Below, piece by piece: positions 1-5,590 of a stretch of 12,452 bases of DNA. A model generated the notes under the pieces. That model was not told the DNA's origin and did no database searches. It worked only from the letters and a program-made list of their open reading frames with translations. Each line of letters starts with the position of its first letter. The first letter of the stretch is position 1. The stretch spans positions 1 to 12,452 of the forward strand of contig JADGHI010000061.1 of the NCBI GenBank assembly GCA_019689515.1, written 5' to 3'. Position numbers and translations under genes: made by a program. Source of the stretch: Acetobacteraceae bacterium. Its GTDB lineage: Bacteria; Pseudomonadota; Alphaproteobacteria; Acetobacterales; Acetobacteraceae.

Positions 1-2
1 AC

Positions 3-965
3 CTGGTGGTGCCGCGCGGCGTGCTGCCCTTCCCCATCGACGGGCAGCCGGTCCGCGGACGGCTCGTCCGGCTGGGCCCACTGGCCGATGCGATCCTCGG
101 CCGCCACGACCATCCGCCCGTGGCCGCCGCGCTGCTCGGCCAGGGACTGGCGCTGGTCGCCGGGCTCGCGTCGGCACTCAAGTTCAGCGGCAGCTTCTCG
201 GTCCAGGCGCAGGGCGACGGGCCCATCCCGGTGCTCCTCGCCGACTGCACCGACCAGGGCGCGCTGCGCGGCTATGTCCGCAGCCACCCGGACCGGCTCG
301 CGCCGCTGATGGAGGCCGCCGCGACCGGGCCCGCCGAGGGCGCAGGCGGCGACGGCGCAGCGACGGCGCCGGACGCCGCCACGCTGCTCGGCAAGGGCCA
401 CCTCGCCTTCACCTGCGACCAGGGCCCCAACATGACCCGCTACCAGGGCCTGGTGGCGATCGAGGGCGCCACGCTGTCGGAGATGGCGGAGCACTATTTC
501 CGCACCTCCGCGCAGCTCCCCACCCATGTCCACCTCGCCGCCGCGCGGAACGCGGAGGGGGCCTGGCGGGCAGGTGCGCTGTTCCTTGAGCGGATCGCCG
601 GCGCCGCGCAGGGTGCCGCCACGCCGGACGCGGCGGAGGCCGGGGCCGAAGCCTGGCGCACGGCGGTCGCCCTCGCGGCGACTCTGACCGATGCGGAGCT
701 CCTGGACGATTCCCTCCCCGGCCCGGAACTGCTGCGCCGGCTGTTCGCGACCGAGGGCACGGTGGTGCTCGACCGGGCGCGCAGCCTCGCCTATGGCTGC
801 CGCTGCTCGCGCGCGCGCCTCTCGGAGATCCTGGAGCGCTTCCCGGCCGAGGAACTGGACGAGATGGTCCAGGAAGACGGCGCGATCACCATGAACTGCG
901 AGTTCTGCAACCTCGGCTTCCGCTTCGAGCGGAGCGAGCTCCAGGGTGGCGCGCGGCGCGGCTGA
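3..965 (+). CDS. hslO: Hsp33 redox-regulated molecular chaperone, 5'-truncated
   Basis: Hsp33 is a cytoplasmic holdase chaperone. It is inactive while four cysteines bind zinc and is activated by oxidative unfolding. The C-terminal redox switch is complete: a CxC pair (about residues 265 and 267, counting from a GTG at 6) and a CxxC pair (298 and 301), 30 residues apart, which is the family arrangement. The N-terminal part has typical Hsp33 sequence, such as RGRLVRLGP and an LVAGLASALKFSGSF-type segment. The frame is open to the window edge, and family members usually have several residues before the RGVLPF segment, so the true start is probably upstream and the GTG at 6 is only the first possible one. 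The coding part is about 320 residues, near full length. An Ala/Gly-rich insertion lies around residues 103-125. The next gene starts about 105 bases downstream on the same strand. Confidence 0.95.
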   Translation: MVVPRGVLPFPIDGQPVRGRLVRLGPLADAILGRHDHPPVAAALLGQGLALVAGLASALKFSGSFSVQAQGDGPIPVLLADCTDQGALRGYVRSHPDRLAPLMEAAATGPAEGAGGDGAATAPDAATLLGKGHLAFTCDQGPNMTRYQGLVAIEGATLSEMAEHYFRTSAQLPTHVHLAAARNAEGAWRAGALFLERIAGAAQGAATPDAAEAGAEAWRTAVALAATLTDAELLDDSLPGPELLRRLFATEGTVVLDRARSLAYGCRCSRARLSEILERFPAEELDEMVQEDGAITMNCEFCNLGFRFERSELQGGARRG

Positions 966-1070
966 ATGGTTTGATTCGCTCGCCCGCGCAACGGCCAGCC
1001 TGGGGGAGCGATGCCGATTCCGCCGCCGTCACCGCCTGAACCCGATTCGCCGCCGCATGGCGAGAACGCC

Positions 1071-1781
1071 GTGCGGTTCCTCCTGCATCGCCGCTCCCTG
1101 CTGATCGGCGGGTTCCCGCCGTTGCTCGGGCTGGTGGCGGCGGGCTGCGCCGGCGGCGAGTCAGAGCCCGTCATCGCCTTCGGCGGGCCGCCGAGCTACG
1201 CGCATCTGACGCCGCTCCGCCTCAACGTCGCCGACATCGAGATCGGCCCGCCGCCGGGCGGCCAGGCCGGGCTGGTGATGGAACCGGCGCCGGTGAACCC
1301 GGCCGAGGCGATGGCGACCATGGCGCGCGACCGCCTGGTGCCGGCCGGTTCGGGCGGCGTCGCGCGCTTCACGATCGAGGAGGCCTCCTTGGTCCGCACC
1401 CCGCTGCCGGGCGGCATGTTCTCGAGCGGCGGCGAGCGTCTGATCTGCTCGCTCCGCTGCCGGCTCGACCTCTTCGCCGGGGAGGGCGGCCGCACCGGCT
1501 TCATCGAGGCGCAGGCGCGCCGGGTGCTGACCGCGCCGGGGCCGACCGACCCGGCGCGCCGCTCCGCCGCGGCGGACCGCGTGGTGCGCGCGGCGATGGA
1601 CGTGATGAACGTCGAGTTCGAATATCAGATCCGGCGCAACCTCCGCGACTGGCTGCTGGTGTCCCTGCCGCCCGGCGTGGCGCCACCGCCGCCTCCGCCC
1701 GCGCCGCCGGGCGCCGGCACGGGCGGGCCGGAGGAGGTGCTGCGCGAGGACCTGCCACGCGGCGGCACAGGAGGACGTTGA
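1071..1781 (+). CDS. Hypothetical lipoprotein with twin-arginine-type signal
   Basis: I do not recognise a named family. From the GTG at 1071 the protein is 236 residues. Its N-terminus is a short basic region with HRRSLLIGG (twin arginine at residues 7-8), a hydrophobic stretch, then the lipobox VAAGC with the lipidated cysteine at residue 26, so a Tat-exported lipoprotein is likely. The mature part has a mixed alpha/beta look and ends in a proline-rich tail (a run of six prolines near residue 210). An in-frame ATG at 1011 would add 20 residues rich in proline. I prefer 1071 because those codons have clearly lower third-position GC than the rest and because the GGGGGAG before 1011 is only 2 bases from the ATG. 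The stop overlaps the region just before the RidA-family start, so the two genes are probably co-transcribed. The product may be an outer-membrane auxiliary lipoprotein, but that is a guess. Confidence 0.75.
   Translation: MRFLLHRRSLLIGGFPPLLGLVAAGCAGGESEPVIAFGGPPSYAHLTPLRLNVADIEIGPPPGGQAGLVMEPAPVNPAEAMATMARDRLVPAGSGGVARFTIEEASLVRTPLPGGMFSSGGERLICSLRCRLDLFAGEGGRTGFIEAQARRVLTAPGPTDPARRSAAADRVVRAAMDVMNVEFEYQIRRNLRDWLLVSLPPGVAPPPPPPAPPGAGTGGPEEVLREDLPRGGTGGR
1769..1774 (+). promoter_or_regulatory. Ribosome binding site of the RidA-family gene
   Basis: A perfect AGGAGG sits 9 bases before the ATG at 1784. It decides that start over the in-frame TTG at 1778, and it lies inside the last codons of the lipoprotein gene, which suggests coupled translation. 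Confidence 0.8.
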
Positions 1782-1783
1782 TC

Positions 1784-2176
1784 ATGGCCACGATCCGGTT
1801 CGGCAACCCCGAGGGCATGCACTCCACCGGCGGCCGCTACTCGCACGCGGCGCTGATCGAAGGGGGACCGGCGCGGCGGCTGGTGATCTCCGGCCAGGTC
1901 GGGCTGAGGCCCGATGGCAGCCTCGCCGAGGGTGGCGAGGCGCAGGTCGAGCAGGCGCTGGCCAATCTCGGCACGGTGCTGCGCGCCCACGGCATGGCGC
2001 CCTCGGATGTGGTGAAAGTGACCGTGTTCCTCACCGACCGCGCGCTGATCGGGGTCTGGCGCGAACGGCGCGCCGCGTTCTTCAACGGCCACGTGCCCGC
2101 CAGCACCCTGCTGGTCGTGGCGGGGCTGGCCGATCCGCGCTTCCTGGTCGAGGTGGAGGCCGAAGCGGTCCAGTAA
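1784..2176 (+). CDS. RidA (YjgF/YER057c/UK114) family protein without catalytic arginine
   Basis: The protein has 130 residues, the usual Rid size, with the family landmarks LVISGQVGLRPDG (residues 33-45), a QVEQALANLGTVL helix (54-66) and SDVVKVTVFLTD (74-85). Classical RidA hydrolyses reactive enamines/imines such as 2-aminoacrylate using an arginine in a PARS-type motif (Arg105 in E. coli). Here the same place reads PAST, with Ser107 where the arginine should be. Rid subfamilies without this arginine are not expected to have the standard deaminase activity, so I give no ridA symbol; the fold assignment is firm but the reaction is unknown. The gene starts 3 bases after the stop of the upstream lipoprotein gene, so the two form a transcription unit. 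The ATG at 1784 is chosen because of the AGGAGG before it. Confidence 0.9.
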   Translation: MATIRFGNPEGMHSTGGRYSHAALIEGGPARRLVISGQVGLRPDGSLAEGGEAQVEQALANLGTVLRAHGMAPSDVVKVTVFLTDRALIGVWRERRAAFFNGHVPASTLLVVAGLADPRFLVEVEAEAVQ

Positions 2177-2261
2177 CCGGGGAGCACTGCGAGGGGCAGG
2201 CCCGCCCTGGGGGGAACCTCGGCAGGCTGCTCCGCGCTGGTTCGGGCAAGGAGGACAAACC

Positions 2262-2576
2262 ATGACCCGAACCCATGCCGGGCGCGCCGCGCTGGCGGTG
2301 CTCGCCCTGGCCGGACTTGGCGCTTGCACCACGATCTCCGGGGAGCCGGCCTATTACCGGTCTGCGGGCGTAGCGCCGGGCCACTACGGCTACGGCGCCA
2401 CGCCGGGCCGCTATGGCGTGCCGGACTACGCTGCCGCCGCGGCCGCCGGCGACACCTATTGCCAGGAAGCGACGGCCGCGGTGCGCCAGGCCGAGAGCGC
2501 GGCTGCCTATAGCGGCTCGCCGGGCGCGTATGCCCGGATGGAGCGCGCGCGCGGCTACGCCAGCCGCGACTGCTGA
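2262..2576 (+). CDS. Small Gly/Tyr-rich lipoprotein, hypothetical
   Basis: This 104-residue protein has a clear lipoprotein signal: a basic start, a hydrophobic core (residues 8-19) and the lipobox LGAC with Cys22. The mature part opens with a Gly/Tyr/Pro-rich segment (about residues 30-56, with PGHYGYG and PGRYGVPDY), followed by an alanine-rich helical part with Glu/Gln/Arg (66-82). Two further cysteines (67 and the C-terminal residue 104) could form a periplasmic disulfide. I do not recognise a family. The start is supported by AAGGAGG at 2248-2254, 7 bases before the ATG. The gene follows the RidA-family gene by 85 bases on the same strand and may be the last gene of that unit, ended by the hairpin at 2593-2625. 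Confidence 0.75.
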   Translation: MTRTHAGRAALAVLALAGLGACTTISGEPAYYRSAGVAPGHYGYGATPGRYGVPDYAAAAAAGDTYCQEATAAVRQAESAAAYSGSPGAYARMERARGYASRDC

Positions 2577-2592
2577 GCCCGCCCGCCCCTGT

Positions 2593-2625
2593 GCCGCCCG
2601 GATGGCCACTCGCCATCCTGGCGGC
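2593..2625. terminator. Bidirectional terminator hairpin between convergent genes
   Basis: An inverted repeat with arms GCCGCC-c-GGATGGC and GCCATCC-t-GGCGGC makes 13 base pairs with one C/T mismatch and a 5-base loop (CACTC). It sits between the stop of the small lipoprotein gene (2576) and the stop of convergent pobA (2637). There is no clear T run on either side, so termination strength is uncertain. Confidence 0.55.
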
Positions 2626-2636
2626 GGCCGGCGGCG

Positions 2637-3821
2637 TCATTCGCCGAGCGGCAGGCCGACATAGTTCTGCGCCAGCAGCGTCGCGCCAGCGACCGTGCCG
2701 GTCACGAGGTCCAGCTCGGCCCTTTGGCGCCGCTCGTCGAACGGGCTTGCCCCCTCGAAGCGGTGCAGCATCGAGGTCATCCACCAGGAGAAGTGCTGCG
2801 CCCGCCAGACGCGGCGGAGCGCCGCCGCCGAATAGCCGTCCAGCAGCTCGTCCGATCTCGTCGCGTAGAAGGCGCCGAGCGCGCGGTCGAGCAGGAAGAC
2901 GTCGTTGATCGCGAGGTTGAGCCCCTTCGCCCCGGTCGGCGGCACGACATGCGCCGCGTCGCCGGCGAGGAACAGGCGGCCGTGGCGCATCGGCTCGCAG
3001 ACGAAGCTGCGCATGGCCACGATGGTCTTCTGGAAGATCGGGCCCTCCTTCAGCCGGAATCCTCCCTCGACCTCGGTGCGCGCCTGCAGCTCCGCCCAGA
3101 TCCGGTCGTCGGGCCAGTTGTCCACCGAATCCTCGGGGTCGCACTGGAGGTACATCCGCTGCACCTCCGGCGAGCGGGTGCTGATCAGCGCGAAGCCGTG
3201 CTCCTCATGCCGGGCGTAGATCAGCTCCTCTGAGGAGGGCGGCGCGCGGCAGAGGATGCCGAACCAGCCGAAGGGGTAGGTGCGATGGTACTCGCGGCGC
3301 GCGCCCTCCGGAATCGCGGCGCGGCAGACGCCCCAGAAGCCGTCGCAGCCGGCGACGAAGTCGCAGACGAGTTCGCGCTCCGCCCCGTCCGGCCCGACAT
3401 GGCGGATCACCGGACGCGGGCCGTCGAGATCGGCGAGGCTGGTGACGCGGGTTCCGAACCGGATGTCGCCGCCGGCGCCGAGACGGGCCGCGATCAGGTC
3501 CTTCAGCACCTCGTGCTGGGCATAAACGGTGATCACGCGCCCGCCGGTCAGGGCGTGGAAGTCTATGCGATGGCCGCGGCGGTCGAAGCGCAGCTCCGTG
3601 CCACGATGGACGAAGCCCTCGCGCCGCAGGCGGTCGCCGAGGCCGGTCGCGACCATCAGGTCCACCGTGCCCTGCTCCAGCACGCCGGCGCGGATCGTGC
3701 CCTCCACGCTCTCGCGCGAACGCGCTTCGAGCACGACCGACTCGATGCCGCGCAGGTGGAGCAGGTGGGAGAGCATCAGCCCTGCCGGCCCAGCCCCGAC
3801 GATCCCGACCTGGGTGCGCAT
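2637..3821 (-). CDS. pobA: 4-hydroxybenzoate 3-monooxygenase
   Basis: This FAD flavoprotein hydroxylates 4-hydroxybenzoate to protocatechuate with NAD(P)H and O2, feeding the beta-ketoadipate pathway in the cytoplasm. At 394 residues it is the full length of the Pseudomonas enzyme. Visible elements are the FAD GxGxxG (Gly9, Gly11, Gly14), TIRAGVLEQ with Arg44, the CDG motif at 159-161 and GRLFLAGDAAH at 281-291. Substrate-site residues known from the Pseudomonas enzyme are all present: Tyr202 in ELIYARH, Ser214 and Arg216 in ISTRS, and Tyr387 in QNYVGLP. A GAGGAGG (plus-strand 3833-3839) lies 11 bases before the ATG. The gene is divergent from the NIPSNAP gene and convergent with the lipoprotein gene, so it is probably monocistronic. 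No protocatechuate dioxygenase or pobR-type regulator lies in the window. Confidence 0.95.
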   Translation of the reverse strand: MRTQVGIVGAGPAGLMLSHLLHLRGIESVVLEARSRESVEGTIRAGVLEQGTVDLMVATGLGDRLRREGFVHRGTELRFDRRGHRIDFHALTGGRVITVYAQHEVLKDLIAARLGAGGDIRFGTRVTSLADLDGPRPVIRHVGPDGAERELVCDFVAGCDGFWGVCRAAIPEGARREYHRTYPFGWFGILCRAPPSSEELIYARHEEHGFALISTRSPEVQRMYLQCDPEDSVDNWPDDRIWAELQARTEVEGGFRLKEGPIFQKTIVAMRSFVCEPMRHGRLFLAGDAAHVVPPTGAKGLNLAINDVFLLDRALGAFYATRSDELLDGYSAAALRRVWRAQHFSWWMTSMLHRFEGASPFDERRQRAELDLVTGTVAGATLLAQNYVGLPLGE

Positions 3822-4082
3822 CGCGACTCGAACCTCCTCGCGGGCGGCTCAGGGCACCGGGCGCCAGGTGCCGCTAAGCCGGGCCGGCCAGTCCGGCCGC
3901 TCGCCGCTGCGGCACGCGCCGACGTCGTACCGGACGGTCCCGCGTCGCATCCATGCTAGACCATCTGCTTAGGGATCGGGGCTGCCATTTCCCACTGGCC
4001 GCGCGCCCGCGGCCGGCACAGGCTCAGGCGTGCGCCCGAGCGCCGTGGCGGCGCGCGGGGAGCGGACCGAGAAGGACGAAGC
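3822..4082. promoter_or_regulatory. Divergent intergenic region pobA / NIPSNAP gene
   Basis: These 261 bases must hold the promoters of both divergent genes. I cannot pick a convincing -35/-10 pair on either strand. Two perfect inverted repeats lie in the pobA leader: GGCACC/GGTGCC (3853-3858 with 3867-3872) and GGCCGG/CCGGCC (3882-3887 with 3893-3898). The least GC-rich part, around 3950-3980, is the most likely place for promoter or regulator sites. Confidence 0.4.
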
Positions 4083-4421
4083 ATGCAGGACAAGCCCCTG
4101 GTCGATCTGCGGATCTACACCATCCGCCCGCGCGGCATGGCGGAGTACCTGAAGCTGTTCGACGAGCTGGCGATGCCGGTGCAGCTCCGCCACATCGGCC
4201 CGCCGCTCGCCTTCTTCGTCAGCGAGCACGGGCCGCTGAACCAGGTGGTGCATCTCTGGGCCTATGACAGCCTGGCCGACATGGAAGCGCGCCGCGCCGC
4301 GCGCAACGCCGATCCGGACTGGGCGACCTATCTGAAGGCCTCGGCCCACCTCGTCGTCGCACAGGAGAACCGGATCCTCCGCCGCGCCGATTTTCCCAGC
4401 CTGCGGCAGGAAGGCGCGTAA
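4083..4421 (+). CDS. NIPSNAP family protein
   Basis: This 112-residue protein is a single NIPSNAP-type ferredoxin-like alpha/beta barrel domain. The family start VDLRIYTIRPRGMAEYLKLF is at residues 7-26, the central FFVSEHGPLNQVVHLWAYDSL segment lies at about 45-65, and DMEARRAARNADPDWATYL follows. Bacterial members are small cytoplasmic proteins, probably dimers, often found near catabolic genes; no reaction is established for most of them. The start is supported by GAAGGA at 4071-4076, 6 bases before the ATG. It is divergent from pobA, and a hydroxyacid dehydrogenase gene follows on the same strand after about 147 bases. The family call is good and the function unknown. Confidence 0.88.
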   Translation: MQDKPLVDLRIYTIRPRGMAEYLKLFDELAMPVQLRHIGPPLAFFVSEHGPLNQVVHLWAYDSLADMEARRAARNADPDWATYLKASAHLVVAQENRILRRADFPSLRQEGA

Positions 4422-4513
4422 GCCACCGCCGGCACCACGCGCACGCACGCGGGTGTCAGCCTTGAGCGGGCGGCGGGCGAAGCGCAGCCGCGCCGGCACA
4501 GGCCGTGCCCCGT

Positions 4514-4543
4514 TTGCGCGCCGCCAACGGCCTTCGCTAGGGT
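4514..4543 (+). promoter_or_regulatory. Weak candidate promoter of the hydroxyacid dehydrogenase gene
   Basis: TTGCGC (4514-4519) is followed after 18 bases by TAGGGT (4538-4543), about 26 bases before the ATG at 4569. The match is weak, but the position is right and the gap to the preceding gene is about 147 bases. Confidence 0.3.
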
Positions 4544-4552
4544 GACGCATCG

Positions 4553-4558
4553 AGGAGG
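4553..4558 (+). promoter_or_regulatory. Ribosome binding site fixing the dehydrogenase start
   Basis: A perfect AGGAGG lies 10 bases before the ATG at 4569. It rules out the upstream in-frame GTG at 4542, which would put this site inside the coding region. Confidence 0.8.
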
Positions 4559-4568
4559 AACCTGTTCG

Positions 4569-5534
4569 ATGCCCGCCGCCCCACTCATGCTGCTCTGGAC
4601 CGACAACGAGAAGCCGTATCGCGAGGCCATCGCCCGCGCCGGCCTCGATGACGGCCGCATGCGCTTCGCCTTCCTGCCGCGCTCCGCCCAGCCGGACGAG
4701 GCCATGCTGGCGGAGGCGGAGGCGCTGTTCGCCATGGGCGCGCCGCCGGGGATGCTCGCGCACATGCCGCGGCTGCGCTGGATCCAGGCGCTGACCGCGG
4801 GCGTCGAGGCCTGGCTGGCGCGGCCCGACCTGCGGCCCGAGATCGTCCTCACCTGCGCGCGCGGCACGCACCGGGTGCAGATGCCGGAGAACATCCTCGG
4901 CGCGCTGTTCCACATCACCAAGCCCTACCACGCGGCGGCGCTCGACCAGCGCGAGCGGCGCTGGTCCCGTCGCGTCTCCACGACGCTGGCGGGCAAGACG
5001 CTCGGCATCCTCGGCCTCGGCGCGATCGGGCGGGAGGTGGCGCGCAAGGCGGCGGCGCTGGAGATGCGCGTGATCGGCACGCGGCGCGGCGGCAGCGACA
5101 CGATCGAGGGGGTGGAGCGCGTGTTCGGCCCGGAGGGCACGGACGCGGTGCTGGCGGAGTCCGACTTCGTGCTGCTGCTGCTGCCGGTGACGCCGGAGAC
5201 CGAGAACCTGATCGACGCGCGCCGCCTGCGCACGATGAAGCGCACGGCCTGGCTGATCAATTTCGGCCGCGGCCACCTGATCGTGGACGAGGACCTGGTC
5301 GCCGCGGTGCGCGAGGGCGTGATCGCCGGCGCGGTGCTCGACGTGTTCCGCAAGGAGCCGCTGCCGCCGGAGCATCCCTTCTGGACCACCCCGGGCATCA
5401 CGGTGCTGCCGCATATCGGCGGGCTGCACCCGGAGCGCGACGGGATGGTCGCCGCTCTGCTGGCCGAGAACGCGCGCCGCTTCCGCGACGGCGAGCCACT
5501 GCGCGAGACCGTGGACCGCGCAGCCGGCTACTGA
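4569..5534 (+). CDS. D-isomer-specific 2-hydroxyacid dehydrogenase
   Basis: This is an NAD(P)-dependent oxidoreductase interconverting a 2-oxoacid and a D-2-hydroxyacid; the substrate cannot be read from sequence. The protein has 321 residues. The Rossmann motif GILGLGAIG (146-154) is followed by the usual hydrophobic strands. The catalytic residues are all in place: Arg234 in NFGRG, Glu263 in KEPLPP and His282 in LPHIGG. The N-terminal substrate domain is short and includes the MPRLRWIQALTAGVE segment (66-80) typical of the glyoxylate/hydroxypyruvate reductase-like branch. The start follows the AGGAGG at 4553-4558. It is convergent with the deacylase-family gene, separated by a strong hairpin. 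The upstream NIPSNAP gene is on the same strand, but a promoter of its own is possible. Confidence 0.93.
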   Translation: MPAAPLMLLWTDNEKPYREAIARAGLDDGRMRFAFLPRSAQPDEAMLAEAEALFAMGAPPGMLAHMPRLRWIQALTAGVEAWLARPDLRPEIVLTCARGTHRVQMPENILGALFHITKPYHAAALDQRERRWSRRVSTTLAGKTLGILGLGAIGREVARKAAALEMRVIGTRRGGSDTIEGVERVFGPEGTDAVLAESDFVLLLLPVTPETENLIDARRLRTMKRTAWLINFGRGHLIVDEDLVAAVREGVIAGAVLDVFRKEPLPPEHPFWTTPGITVLPHIGGLHPERDGMVAALLAENARRFRDGEPLRETVDRAAGY

Positions 5535-5547
5535 CCGGTGACGCAGC

Positions 5548-5581
5548 GGCGGCGGGTCGGCCGGTTATCCGGCCCGCCGCC
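5548..5581. terminator. Bidirectional terminator hairpin between convergent genes
   Basis: GGCGGCGGG (5548-5556) pairs perfectly with CCCGCCGCC (5573-5581), and CCGG (5561-5564) with CCGG (5569-5572). The result is a 13-pair hairpin with a TTAT loop and a 4-base bulge (TCGG). It fills the 56-base gap between the stops of the two convergent genes. No T run follows on either strand. Confidence 0.6.
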
Positions 5582-5590
5582 GGGCCCCGC

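Noticed and set aside
1837..3144. A 435-codon minus-strand frame across the RidA-family, lipoprotein and pobA genes
   Set aside because: Arg/Ala/Pro-rich shadow frame; it crosses a terminator hairpin and the real genes on both strands.
3876..3955. A 26-codon minus-strand frame (ATG at 3955) ahead of pobA as a leader peptide
   Set aside because: It has no ribosome site, an Arg-rich composition and no regulatory codon pattern.
3969..5429. A 486-codon minus-strand frame antisense to the NIPSNAP and hydroxyacid dehydrogenase genes
   Set aside because: Arg/His/Gln-rich shadow; both genes beneath it have complete family motifs and ribosome sites.
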